A DNA stretch of 64,000 nucleotides from Breviolum minutum Mf 1.05b.01 (taxonomy: Eukaryota > Sar > Dinophyceae > Suessiales > Symbiodiniaceae). This document shows positions 50,826 through 61,453 of this stretch, piece by piece. Position 1 is the first letter of the stretch; every line of letters begins with the position of its first letter. The notes beneath the pieces are model-generated. The model was not told the DNA's origin. It worked only from the letters and a program-made list of their open reading frames with translations, and did not search any database. The position numbers and the translations under genes are program-made. The stretch is taken from contig DF239864.1 in the NCBI GenBank assembly GCA_000507305.1, positions 91,412 through 155,411 on the forward strand, given 5' to 3'.

Positions 50826-50929
50826 CTTGTCATATGTCTTGCACGTGCATTGTCTGTGAGACCGGTGGTGTCGAAGCAGCCCAAGAGCTCAGCAAGTTGG
50901 GAGCTGTGTTCAATGAGGAGCTGAAATGA
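50826..50929 (+). CDS. Putative terminal exon, Cys motif then helix
   Basis: TTTGTGCAG| to TGA 50927: CHMSCTCIVCETGG, VEAAQELSKLGAVFNEELK. CxCxxC followed by an acidic helix. It would fit the end of the ankyrin gene, but the link is not shown. Confidence 0.42.
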
Positions 50930-51773
50930 GATGCGAATAGATGCCAGGATCGCGAGAATGATATGACAACATGGTACTTGTACTAAAGGAATCCATACAA
51001 TACCGATACCTGATTCACAGAAGCATGAAGATTGACATTAAAACGATATAGGACTATCAACAAGACAGTCCAAAGAATCATGCATCCGAAAACAGAACCA
51101 ACATAAGCAAATGCTTGTTGTCGATTCTTGGGATGGCCAAAAATCCAATTCGAACGACACGGCACTTGCTGAACACAGCCACTATTTACTGAGTCATCAC
51201 GTGTTTGTGGAGTACTTACAGTACTTCACTTGCGTAAGAGATGTGCATACTTTGATGGCTGTAATAAAACAAGTTTTCAAAATGTATTCCTTGTACCGTT
51301 TGGAAAACCGGTTATATGATTCGATACAATTGATATCAACGGCTATGCTTGGATTGTCTAGATTCAGAATGCTGGATGGCTCCGATGTCACCAGCCCGCA
51401 CAACCAGGAGAAGAAGGCAATCCTTTCCATCCTCAACGGATGAAGCCTCAGAGAGCTAGAATCCATTGCCATACAAGTTCGTGGCAAGATCTGGGCAAGA
51501 AGCGATGCAATTTTCAGCTTCTTTTGCCTGTTTTCCAGTTAATCCCAATGGAAAATACCAATGGAAATCACTCTCTCACCGCAGGCTTTGCCAGACGCAA
51601 AGTTGAAAATTGTTTGCAGTTCATATTCAGACTGTGTGAATATGTTATATGTTAAAGGTTTTCCACACTGAAAGGTTTTCCCATGTTTTCACATGCCTTT
51701 CTTATCTTTTCATGCTTCGGTTTTTTCTGCTTTGTTTTGCTGTTGGACTTTACTTCTTTGCACGCTTGCCTAG

Positions 51774-51965
51774 GGATTCCACAGGTGGTTCATACCACGA
51801 AAAGACAATCATGTCAAAGTTTCGGGGTGGTGTGTTAGCGAGTGCAGAAGAGATTCCGACCCTTCCGATACTTTCCTTATCAATTTAGAATCTAATTGGA
51901 GTCGACTTAGATTCGGAGTTAGACTTCAATGGCTCAATTTTCAAGGCCGCTGCAGTATTGCATAG
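51774..51965 (+). CDS. Putative exon to stop
   Basis: TTGCCTAG|G opens 63 codons in phase 0: GFHRWFIPRKDNHVKVSGWC, SECRRDSDPSDTFLINLESN, WSRLRFGVRLQWLNFQGRCS, TAG 51963. Only this frame is open over its whole length. Trp/Arg-rich; family unknown. Confidence 0.38.
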   Translation, partial: GFHRWFIPRKDNHVKVSGWCVSECRRDSDPSDTFLINLESNWSRLRFGVRLQWLNFQGRCSIA

Positions 51966-52188
51966 TATTCAAAAGGTTTGGAGTCAACCTGTGCCATTCG
52001 AGCTCTGATGGCATGGATGTTCTGCAACAGTTCCAGAAACGTCAGGAGCGCAGCATGGCTCCATCTGTTTTGTAAGTTCATGTAGCAGATCATGACAACG
52101 AGTGACGTTATGATAGGTCGTTCTTGGAAAACAGTTCTGGATACTGTTCTTGGAACATATTAGAAGAAAATAAAAGCAATGTGAAACA

Positions 52189-52527
52189 ATGCCACCCTAC
52201 TTGGAGATACTGCGAAGTGTATCTGACAATTCGATCCAGTCGTCTTTTCATGGGGCTATCCCTCATGAGTTGTTGTATGATGTTGTATGCTGGTGTGATT
52301 GTGACAAATTGCCCTCCCTCTCCACTTGGCAAGCTCAAGGAGGGCACCCTGCAGCGGAAGATGCCGCGAGCATAGCACACCCAAAATCAAAACCTCAGGT
52401 CCTTACGTGTGGCAGTGCTCCTGATCGAAATCTCCAGATGTGTCTCATAGACTCACAAAGAAACTCCACCTCTGTTGGTGATGGAATGCAGTCTGGTAGC
52501 CAAGAGTATCTTATAAAAAGGATATAA
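52189..52527 (+). CDS. Putative coding region
   Basis: A 112-codon frame (ILRSVSDNSIQSSFHGAIPH, CDCDKLPSLSTWQAQGG, AAEDAASIAHPKSKPQ) with a possible donor at CCTCAG|GTCCTT (52401). A second frame is open over 52290-52375. Moderately protein-like. Confidence 0.33.
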   Translation: MPPYLEILRSVSDNSIQSSFHGAIPHELLYDVVCWCDCDKLPSLSTWQAQGGHPAAEDAASIAHPKSKPQVLTCGSAPDRNLQMCLIDSQRNSTSVGDGMQSGSQEYLIKRI

Positions 52528-54167
52528 AAAGGTATCCCAAACAATTCCTTGGCCTTAGAATTTGGACGCGCTGTTTATTTGGCACTTTCTTTTTTTTTTC
52601 TCGAAGAAACTCCCTTACAAGATCTTACAAGGTCAAGAACATATAGAACAATGCTAGCGAATGGCTTGATTGTTGCATCACATCCACAGATTTGAGGCCT
52701 CCTAGCTTTTCGTGTCGAAGCGCGTGGGTAGCAGAGTGGTTTGTTTTGTCACCAGAGTGCCCTGGACGCAAAGACTTTACCAAGATATAAAGTGATATAA
52801 AGTGATATAAAGACATACCAGGACTTCAAGAGAGTCAAGAGAGGTGATCAAAAGCTGAGGGTCCAATTCTTGTCTCATTGCTCGTGGCTCACATTCAATT
52901 TGAGGCACCCACATCGCTGTGTCGCTTTTCTATGCTTTCTCACAGATGTAAGTGTTGATTTGTAACGCTTAAGATTTGTTAAGATTCGCAAGATATCCAA
53001 ATCCAGCAGTCAAATTTTAAAATTGAGACTGCCACAAACTCGGCCTTTTTAAGTGCCCATGTTTCTCGTTGCTACACCATAGAGGATGCATTTAACTATC
53101 AACCAAACGAACAGAAAGTTGAAAGAAGATGCATGGGCTAAAACAACGATGATCCGCTTCACATATTAGTTTGGGCAGCACCAACCCTAGAACATCTTAG
53201 AACTATCACGTGCGAGTGTGGTTTCGGAGGTTTGGAGGACCGGTGTGAAGCTGAAACAGCTTTCAACCGGGAATAAGTTTTGATTTTCGGCCGTCATTGT
53301 GTCGCTACTTTTGCAAGAAAAAAATCCATCAGCTTCGGAAGCTGTTTTGTTGTTTTTTGTCATCTATTTTTCATGTTAGATTTGTAAGAAGGTGTTTTTC
53401 ATGTCACAAGGTATTTGGTGGCCTTTGCCTCTCGAACGAGTGCCACAGTCAAAATCTGCGTCAGCCTTGCTGCAATCACTGCAGTGGAGCCCAATGAGAA
53501 GGCCGAGGGAGACCGACCTTTTCACATCTTCCCACAATGCTGTGCGTTTTGTATCTCCTTTTCTATTCTAATTGATATACTATGTATTCATGAGCAAGAA
53601 AAGAAGTTTCATTCATAGCTTCTTCCTGACGTGAATTATAGAAGAGGTTTGACCCAATGTGCGGTAAGTGAAGAAAACGCGTTGGGAGGACTTCCGCAAA
53701 AGGAAGTCGCTAATTGCTAAGTTTTTCCAGCTCATTCAGTCTTTCCTTATTGCTGGAGTCTTGAGGGCAATGAAAAAATGATACAGGCAGCTGGACTCAC
53801 TGAAGGGAACTTGAATAAGCATAGCTTACAATTGTGAGGATTTGATAGGATTTGTGCAATCAAGACGTAATAATCATTAACACGACTAAGCTCATGAATC
53901 TTGATTTGGACTTGAGGATCTTGTACTAGCAGAGCAACCACGCCCAGACGAGATTCATTTGCGTGAAAGCAATTTCGAAATGATTCCAAATTGTTTTCAA
54001 ACGAGATTCAATGTACGTGTATAGTGTGATGATACGTGGTGCCGAAATTCTTATATATGACATATGATACCAGTACAACATTTAAACAGCGGCATGGGAG
54101 GTTTTCGCATGCACCAGTGAGGCTTGCGTACACTAGAAAAGGTATAGAAAGGTATAGAAAAGTGCAG
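52528..54167. other. Spacer with one weak exon
   Basis: At 53449 after GCCACAG| a frame reads SKSASALLQSLQWSPMRRPR, and another (CVSLAAITAVEPNEKAEGD) is also open. Otherwise AT-rich and non-coding. Confidence 0.3.
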
Positions 54168-54304
54168 GGTCACTTGAGCCGATCTCGAGCCCATGGTCGG
54201 AGGCGGATTTTTGTGTGTCCTATGCCCTGCAGCTGGGCAAGGCAGCCTGTGACAAGGTTCAGAGGTTGGCGTTGCGTGCCAATGAGGAAGCAGAGAAGCT
54301 TGGC
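54168..54304 (+). CDS. Putative exon, helical
   Basis: AAAGTGCAG| to a donor near CTTG|GCTTTT. The frame reads SLEPISSPWSEADFCVSYAL, QLGKAACDKVQRLALRANEE, AEKLG. Good amphipathic helix. Likely an upstream exon of the coiled-coil gene that ends at 55565. Confidence 0.45.
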
Positions 54305-54470
54305 TTTTTTTGGCAGAGATTATTTATATTTATCAGAGGTACATAGCGGCCAATCCTATGCAGTTGTACGACATGCACTTGTTGGGAGTTGATGGAAAGA
54401 GCCCAATCAAACTGTCATGACTTGAGGAATTGAACATATGTGAACAAACTTTCGAAATCTCAGGATGCAG

Positions 54471-54639
54471 AGATGGATTACAGCGATCAACGAGGACCGG
54501 TTCTTGTGCTTCTCTTGCAAACATTTCACAACTTCGAAGCACACATGGCGAGGCCCAGGAGCACCGACGCCGAGATCGCTATTTCGTGCCCTTGTCCGTA
54601 GCAAAGGACATCATTGACGCGCAACATCTTCTCACCGAG
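54471..54639 (+). CDS. Putative exon, frame undecided
   Basis: Between GGATGCAG| and CACCGAG|GCAAGT (GC donor) the frame that stays open throughout reads AQEHRRRDRYFVPLSVAKDI then IDAQHLLTE. Two shorter frames are open in the first half. GC-rich relative to flanks. Confidence 0.38.
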
Positions 54640-54788
54640 GCAAGTCGTGAAGGCTTTGACTGAAACCATATCATCATATCTTTCATCAAATTTCCATAAA
54701 ATTTCAAGAAATTCTTACAACTGGGCCTACTATGACTGACACTGACTCGATTTTTCATGATTGGCTGTGATTTGTGAAACTTTGACAG

Positions 54789-54838
54789 GACCAAGACGCG
54801 GAGTGTCAGCGACAAAAAGAGCTTGCCTTCAGAAGCAG
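54789..54838 (+). CDS. Exon of a coiled-coil gene
   Basis: TTTGACAG|G to AGAAGCAG|GTTTGT, 50 bases. In the phase that fits the next exon it reads PRRGVSATKRACLQKQ. Other frames are open too (DQDAECQRQKELAFRSR). Phase agreement with 55091 favours the first. Confidence 0.45.
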
Positions 54839-54904
54839 GTTTGTTCAAGAGTTGTTGCACATAGTACTGGAAGGGTCAGACATCGATTAGCAACAAGGTA
54901 TGCC

Positions 54905-55000
54905 ATGGTATACATGATGAGTCATGACGAGTCACGATGAGTCATGACGAGTCACGATGAGTCATGACGAGTCATGATGAGTCATGATGATCATGAGTCA
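54905..55000 (+). repeat. GATGAGTCAC/T-type short tandem repeat
   Basis: About eight copies of a 9-10-bp unit (GATGAGTCATGACGAGTCAC) lie in the intron between the exons at 54789 and 55091. Confidence 0.88.
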
Positions 55001-55090
55001 GAACTGAAGAGCTTGGACTGCATACATTTATTCTAGTATATTACTAGTGCTATACGTGCTATACGATCTACATCGATCTACTATGGCCAG

Positions 55091-55146
55091 GCAAAACTTC
55101 AAAAGCTCAGAAATCGTTTTGATGCCTTGCAGCCTTCACAAGATCG
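55091..55146 (+). CDS. Exon of a coiled-coil gene
   Basis: CTATGGCCAG|G to CAAGATCG|GTAACG. Frame AKLQKLRNRFDALQPSQD plus two bases (CG). The next exon at 55328 supplies G and makes Arg. Clear heptad pattern. Confidence 0.58.
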
Positions 55147-55327
55147 GTAACGACTTGAACATGACATGACCGATATAACCTCAGTCATGGGATCTGAGGT
55201 TGCCAGGGCTCGTTTTAAGAAAGACTCCGAATATTTGGGGATAATGTCGTGTAATTTCATGTATACATATGATTTCATGTAACTTCCTCTGTTCATTTGT
55301 TTTCTTTTGCCACACGCCAGCCTGCAG

Positions 55328-55565
55328 GCGCGAACTTGCTTGTGCACGCCTTGCAGCTACTCTTGCTCCGAAGGCAGCTGGTTGCCTTGGCATCGGCTTG
55401 AGGCACCTTGGCAGCTGGGTAAAGCTCCAAAAGGAAATTGCAGCTGAAGAAATGAAAGCTGCAGCTGCGGCTGCAGCTGCCGCACAAGAAACGAAAGCTG
55501 CAGAAACAAAGCGCCTGGAGCAGTTTGCTTCCACATTGAGATTTGCCTTGGAGCACGATGCCTAG
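55328..55565 (+). CDS. Terminal exon of the coiled-coil gene
   Basis: After AGCCTGCAG| the frame reads RELACARLAATLAPKAAGCL, LRHLGSWVKLQKEIAAEEMK, a nine-Ala run, AQETKAAETKRLEQFASTLR, FALEHDA and stops at TAG 55563. Alanine-rich coiled coil, no enzyme motif. Phase agrees with 55091-55146 across a 181-bp GT-AG intron. Function unknown. Confidence 0.62.
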
Positions 55566-56944
55566 TTTTCATCCTTTTCATGAGTTTTGTATAGTTTTGT
55601 GTATTACTGCTAAGTCAATTCCAAACTTTCAGGCGATCCATGCTGGTTGGTTGGACTAGCCTAGAGGGGCAGCGTTGTTACCGCTGCCGTCGTTCTGCCA
55701 GCGCCATAGATCCTTCATGATGCTGCGAGACATTTTGACAAACAGATGATGACATTCAGGAATCAAGCATGGCAAGCATTCGGAAGCACATGTTGAACTG
55801 GTTATCAGGTGGTGCTTTTGCAGGCATTGAAAGCAGGCCAAAGTGCCAGGGCAGCCTGGAGAAGACAGGCACTACTGATTAGTGACTCCGCTTTGAACCT
55901 CGACTTTTTGTCGTTTGCACGCCTTATGGACATATAGTGTATACATGATAATGTGATACAATATGATACATGCAAATACAATATGATATATGATGATACA
56001 ATATATATTTATATTTCTACATATCTATATATAATTATATTGATGGGCTTCGCAAAACTGGCGATGCTCCAGGGCACAAGCCACGATTGTTGTTGCACCA
56101 AAAAGGCCAAAAATGCTGATTTTTGGCCTCCCAAAACCAAGAAGGGGGGGTACCCCCCCACCCCCCTTCCACATCTTAAATTTTAAGATATATACTTAGT
56201 CAAAAACATGGCAATTTTTGGAGCTCGAGACGTGTCCGGGGCGTCATTTTTTTGACGGTATTTACCATGTTTTTTGCACGCGCCTCAATTTTTACATCAA
56301 AAAATGCAACATCAAAAATTATCAAAAAATCACTCAAAAATCAATTTTGTCCTGGTGTTTAGCTTTTTGCTGATTCCACCCCTTGCCCCAAACAAGCCCC
56401 TCCCAAGGGCCATTTTTGACGGTATTTGCGATGTTTTATGCACATCGAGCACTCTTCAAAAATAAGCCGTTTTTGTGCCTCCGGGGGAGGGTCGGCGGCA
56501 CGCAGCGCACCCCCTATAGCTAAAGCTAAGGCAACGCCGCATGCCATACGGTTCAATATGCCCGGCATCAGATGACCCCATGCATCGCAGCAAGTGGTGT
56601 AACCGCAAAAGATCTGTGGGTGTAACCGCACATGTGATTGCACCTGCATCAAAAATTGTTTCCCACTGCAGAAGTTTTTCACATCTTTTTTTGTTCACCA
56701 TCCTTCCCGTAAAAAGAACCCAAGAAACCAGAAACATCCACAGTTCCACCCTGTTATCAACGAGCATGGCAACACAAGCCTGCGGCATCCAATTTTATTT
56801 CCTTTTCCTGCCCGCGTTCACGAAGTTGAACCCATAGAATAGTTGCTTGGCACACCACAACCCTCCTCTGGAAATTGGCCCCCAACTGGAATCCGAGCAT
56901 TGGTTTCCAGCAAAACCACCATCTGGAAATCGGGGCCCAATTTG
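55566..56944. other. Spacer with repeats, no gene
   Basis: (AT)n at 55985-56040. A G7 and two nearby C runs occur at 56140-56170. No protein-like frame. Confidence 0.5.
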
Positions 56945-57020
56945 AGCCGGGCACGGGGGGAATCGAGCCTCCGACCTTTTGCCTACAAGCTTGGGCCCCT
57001 ACCAACTACGCCAAATTCGG
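56945..57020 (-). other. tRNA-like sequence with Pol III box A and box B (SINE head or tRNA pseudogene)
   Basis: On the minus strand box A TGGCGTAGTTGG (57013-57002) matches TRGCNNAGYNGG. Box B GGCTCGATTCC (56969-56959) differs once from GGTTCGANTCC. The spacing is 32 bases, normal for tRNA. The acceptor and anticodon stems do not pair well, so it is not a working tRNA gene. Confidence 0.5.
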
Positions 57021-57082
57021 GTGGCCAGCCCATCCATACAAGAGCGTTTGCTACATAGCCACCCCAGCCCGGCCACCCAAAT

Positions 57083-57127
57083 CCAAACTCCAAAATCCAA
57101 ACGGGCCGTTTGGATTTTGGAGTTTGG
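57083..57127. repeat. Perfect palindrome, 22-bp arms
   Basis: The arms CCAAACTCCAAAATCCAAAC(GG) and its complement are separated by a single base at 57105. It marks the start of the 7-bp array. Confidence 0.9.
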
Positions 57128-57480
57128 AGTTTGGAGTGTGGAGTTTGGAGTTTGGAGTTTGGAGTTTGGATTTTGGATCTTGGATTTTGGATTTTGGATT
57201 TTAGATTTTGGATCTTGGATTTTGGATTTTGGATTTTGGATTTTGGATCTTGGATTTTGGATTTTGGATTTTGGATTTTGGATCTTGGATTTTGGATTTT
57301 GGATTTTGGATTTTGGATCGTCGTAGTATCCGTTCTTTATGTGGCAGCCCCAAACGCGGCCGTTTGGATTTTGGATTTTGGATTTTGGATTTTGGATTTT
57401 GGATTTTGGATTTTGGATCTTGGATTTTGGATTTTGGATTTCGGATTTTGGATTTTGGATTTTGGATTTTGCGAACGGTT
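57110..57480 (+). repeat. 7-bp TTTTGGA arrays (two blocks)
   Basis: Block 1 spans about 57110-57318 and block 2 about 57361-57480. The unit GGATTTT has GGAGTTT variants at the left and GGATCTT spacers every 4-5 units. Each block begins with GGCCGTTTGGATTTTGG. Frames such as FWILDFG on + and KSKIQNP on - are artefacts of the repeat. Confidence 0.93.
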
Positions 57481-59710
57481 TGGATTTTGCATAAGATTAT
57501 TGCTACTACACGCCGACTCGGGTCGGCGGATTGTTTTTTTTTAAATGTATTAATTAGGATGACTTTAGAAACATCGCCTTCTTGTCCTCCTTTCCCTAAC
57601 AGCAAGTTAGGATTCTGACTCCACAGGCGCTTTTGAAGACGATGAACATGCTTCGGAAACTTAGACATTGCGAGGCAAGGCCATTTGCTGCCACACACGA
57701 AGTAGGTATCCGTGTCTCTACATGTACTCAGTTACTCGGTCTCCTTCTATGCGCTGGTACGAGATGGAAATTGACAGTTTGACAATCCAATGAGATCGAC
57801 ATGAGCGAATGATGATCTTGAACTTGTGAACTTGGAGCTCGAATGATGTCGAACATGTCAAAGCCAAAGCATAGAGCGACAGGCAGAGGTGCAGACGGAG
57901 CTAGACGAGGTGAACTGGAATGAAGATCAATCAACTGCATGCAGCCGGATGCAATCCAGATTGTTCGATGGAAGTAGAAGATCACGACGAACATAATGAG
58001 CACAATATCAGCAGCATACAGCAGAGAACAGTAGTGAATTCAATCGTATTTGCAAAAACCACATCGCTACAAAGCCTTGAAAAAAGAAACAAACAAATTT
58101 GATTCATGTAGACAGTGGACATGAAAAAATATGACAGTGAAGTCAGCCTGACTCCAACTGCGTGTACTTTGTTGCGTGTGGAATCTGGCAGGTTCTCGAG
58201 GGAAGCGGACCAGGATTCGGACCAGGCTCAGCTTTGGAGTTGCAAGTTACGTGTTTCTGTCCCACTGTGTGCACCACTGTGTGCCTTTGCAATTGTTTTC
58301 TTTGAGAATACTTCAAGTACAAATAGTATCTTAAACCTAAAGCAATTATATGCTTAATTCAAGAATGATTAAGACTTTCAGAAACATGAAAAGAACATGA
58401 TGGTTGAGGAAGATAAACAGCTCATCAAGTATTTAATTAGTCCTGTTTGCCACTACTTGGAGGCAATGCTGCTGCTGAAGCTTCCAGGTGCATTCCACAA
58501 AGGGGCTGCGACTTTCGATTTCTTACAAAATGATTTTGACCATAATGACCCAAAGGAAACAAAAAACGTTCGCTTGGATGGGAAAGTATGAAGTCACGAC
58601 AGCAAGAACCTCTTGACAGCGAACTTCTCCACTAAATATAGCGGCATTGCATTGCACAGCATTGGTACCTTCTGAAACCTTAACATGCAATGGCTTACAC
58701 TCTTTGAGCCGAGCTCCACGGGGTACGGATTAGGAGAAGCAGTGACATAGTCGAAATGATGATAGCTTTACAAGAGAGAAAATGACCAAAGGCAATAATT
58801 ACCGGACGACTAGAAGAATCAACAAGAAGCACCCAAAGAAACATGGAAAAAGATGGAAACATATGGAAAAAAGATGAAAAAAGGAAAGAACTCTTGTCCC
58901 TTTCAGGTTCTCTTAGGCTTCGAGGTTTCGCTTCATCTCTTGTGCCATCTCTCAGCCTCATCCAAACACCAAGGCCAGCTCCGGCTCAGCATGCGCAGGC
59001 TGAGGGTGAATGAATGTGAATGACATAATGAGAAACGAGTATTTTAACGAATTAACAAGTCTTTAAGTCTTTAAGTGCTTGGTTTTTGAAGCGCAGGGTT
59101 TGCTCAAATATGGACAGTTGCTGTGCATGCATGGACTCGTGGGGTTCTCATCCAGTCGGCTTCAATTCAAGAATATCCAGGAACTGCTATAGTAATTCAA
59201 ACAGCAAAGTCATGCACCATGAAAGCAATGTATTTGGATGACCCCAGCCGGGGCATTTCCAAGCAAATGGGAACCTTACATTGGCTTGTCATTTTGCTTT
59301 CCCTGGAACCGGGGAGCGAACCACCACACTTCCTTGTTTTCATTTACGAAACCTTTCAATAGTCAATATATTAATACTATAATATAATATACGATAATTT
59401 GTTTAGATTTGTTTAGGGTTTTCCGGCATTTGGCATCGACTCTGCCATGGAGGTTGCACTTTGTAAGCTATCCGTGAGTAACAATAGCAGGATTCTATTT
59501 CAACAACCGATCTTCTACTCGTAACTGCAGATGTGCGTTTAGATGCAAGTTTTTTTTGGGGGACGGGACAAGCGTGATGTTCTGAACCATGTCCCGCAGT
59601 CTACTGGCGAATATGGTTTGGACATCAATAGAATGAGCAGAAACGCCTTTCTCAGACATGTGAATAAAATGGTGCAAGATCCAAAAGTGACAGAAGGGAT
59701 TGATTTACAG
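57481..59710. other. Spacer/intron with weak exons
   Basis: Candidates: 58192-58250 after CTGGCAG| (VLEGSGPGFGPGSALELQ); 58398-58590 (EEDKQLIKYLISPVCHYLEA); 59258-59360 (PGHFQANGNLTLACHFAF or another frame). None has both splice sites and a unique frame. Confidence 0.28.
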
Positions 59711-59784
59711 CGATGCTGCATGTGGGCGAGGAGCTTGGCTGGCAGTCCGACAGCGATAGCGACAGCGAAAGTAGCCAGAGCCAG
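59711..59784 (+). CDS. Putative exon, acidic Ser/Asp repeat
   Basis: GATTTACAG| to AGCCAG|GCCTGC (GC donor). Frame MLHVGEELGWQSDSDSDSES then SQSQ. Ser-Asp runs suggest a phosphorylated linker. Confidence 0.4.
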
Positions 59785-60367
59785 GCCTGCTTTGTTTTTC
59801 TGAGCATGATTCCAGTCTGCATTTCAAAACAGAAAAAACATTTGGGAGTCAAGAACGTAGAACAAAGATGAAAGCATGAAACAAAGGAACGAAAAGGAAC
59901 GAAACACAAATTTCAGACGTTTCATGAAACGCACTCACCAGCTCCAGGCTGTCTCCGTCGGGCGAGGCAGATGGGTCACATGGTCACACCATGTCACACC
60001 GTCGTTGCAGTGTTTTTTGAACATGTGAAAACTTCGTCACAAGGAGCACAAGGTGAAAGACTTGAAAGACTTGAAAGACTTGAGCAAGTCGCAAGACTAG
60101 GAGGTGGGGGGATCTGGAAGCAAGCTTTTCACGACATGTATGGAAAGATGAAAATGACTAAATCAAGTTCTGATTGTTGCAAGCAGTCCAACGGAATTTT
60201 ACTACATATGCCAAGACCCCTCAATGTCAGGTCACTTGGAAAATGCTGCTACTTCTTTTAAGGAGGCCAGCCATTTCACTGTTTGAATCGTTTTGAGATT
60301 TTTTTGACTGGGTGCATGCTGACGGCCCCACGCCCGCGGATCGTTATTGTGTGTCATTGTGTTGCAG

Positions 60368-60427
60368 GTTCAAGTGCGCGTAACAAAACTGCAGGAGCGC
60401 CTGGAAGAAGCGCAGGCTCGCTCACAG
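60368..60427 (+). CDS. Small coiled-coil exon
   Basis: GTGTTGCAG| to TCACAG|GTCCAA, exactly 20 codons in phase 0-0: VQVRVTKLQERLEEAQARSQ. Strong heptad pattern. Confidence 0.48.
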
Positions 60428-60642
60428 GTCCAAAGTGGCACACATCAAAATCTCACCTGACGCAGTTGTTCAAGTCGATTAAAAATTGACAGAACCATTA
60501 CATGTTTTCCGCTTGATTCTGGCATTTTCCTATTAGCTTGCTTCCGGCATGCTTTGGGTTAGGACCCTTTCTATCAATTTCTATCAATTTCATAGTGTAT
60601 TTCGCGTGTGCACTGAGCTCATGAGAAGGTATCGGATACAGG

Positions 60643-60719
60643 CTTGTTGCAACAGACCAAAGTGCCGGATCTTGCTTCTGTCCAAGCTCAAGTACCCACT
60701 GCTAGCCAACCTGTTTGAT
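60643..60719 (+). CDS. Weak terminal exon candidate
   Basis: After GATACAG|GC a frame reads LLQQTKVPDLASVQAQVPTA then SQPV and a stop. A second frame (CRILLLSKLKYPLLANLFDD) is longer. Undecided. Confidence 0.25.
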
Positions 60720-60829
60720 GATGTTCAATGTCTTTCTTCCGTGGTCTGCTCAGTGGTTCCTTCTTGGTTGAGGAATCACCCCAGCCCCACAATGTGTGGA
60801 CCATTAGTATATGAGAAATATTAAATCAT

Positions 60830-61025
60830 TGTAATATAATATAATATAATATAATATAATATAATATAATATAATATGATATAATATGATATAATATAAT
60901 ATGATATAATATGATATAATATAATATGATATAATATGATATAATATGATATAATATAATATAATATAATATAACATAACATAATATAATATAATATGAT
61001 ATAATATAATATATATATATATTAG
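60830..61025 (+). repeat. AT-rich pentanucleotide array
   Basis: About 190 bp of ATAAT/ATGAT units with TA runs at the right end. Confidence 0.92.
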
Positions 61026-61112
61026 ACATGTAATATCTATATTATAGACAAGATGACGATATCAGGCAATGTCATTAAGCATTTTTGATTGAATTGATAG
61101 CTTCCGCGTCAG

Positions 61113-61271
61113 GCAACAGAGACTGCAAGGCCCCGGCTGAACATGTGGAGCTGCAAAACAGCTTGTGAGTCGATTGTACCAGAGCGCAGCTACAGTGGTC
61201 CCACTGCGGAGCCAGGATGGAAGATAACTTTAATAAAGAAGCATTTGACAGAAAATATCCAAAGAAAGTAA
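61113..61271 (+). CDS. Putative terminal exon
   Basis: CGCGTCAG|G opens 52 codons in phase 0: ATETARPRLNMWSCKTACES, IVPERSYSGPTAEPGWKITL, IKKHLTENIQRK, TAA 61269. The other frames have stops. GC-richer in its first two-thirds. Family unknown. Confidence 0.42.
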   Translation, partial: ATETARPRLNMWSCKTACESIVPERSYSGPTAEPGWKITLIKKHLTENIQRK

Positions 61272-61386
61272 TAGAAAACGACATCATCCACACACACACA
61301 CACCGTGTACTTCATCACAATTATATGGCATCGTGTCAATTTAAAATTTACGATTCATTCAAAATCGATTTCTGAGCGACATAGAG

Positions 61387-61453
61387 GCATGAAGACGAAG
61401 AGTATGCTCAACGGTGGATGTTGGAGGCATGTTTCCCGCACCCGACGTATTAG
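61387..61453 (+). CDS. Weak terminal exon candidate
   Basis: CATAGAG|G then HEDEEYAQRWMLEACFPHPT, TAG 61451. Protein-like but short. Confidence 0.3.

Noticed and set aside
56979..57698. Open frames rich in FWILDFG (+) or NPKSKIQ (-)
   Set aside because: They are the three readings of the 7-bp TTTTGGA array and its flanks; length follows array length only.
60826..61029. Minus-strand Ile/Tyr-rich frame
   Set aside because: Artefact of the ATAAT array.
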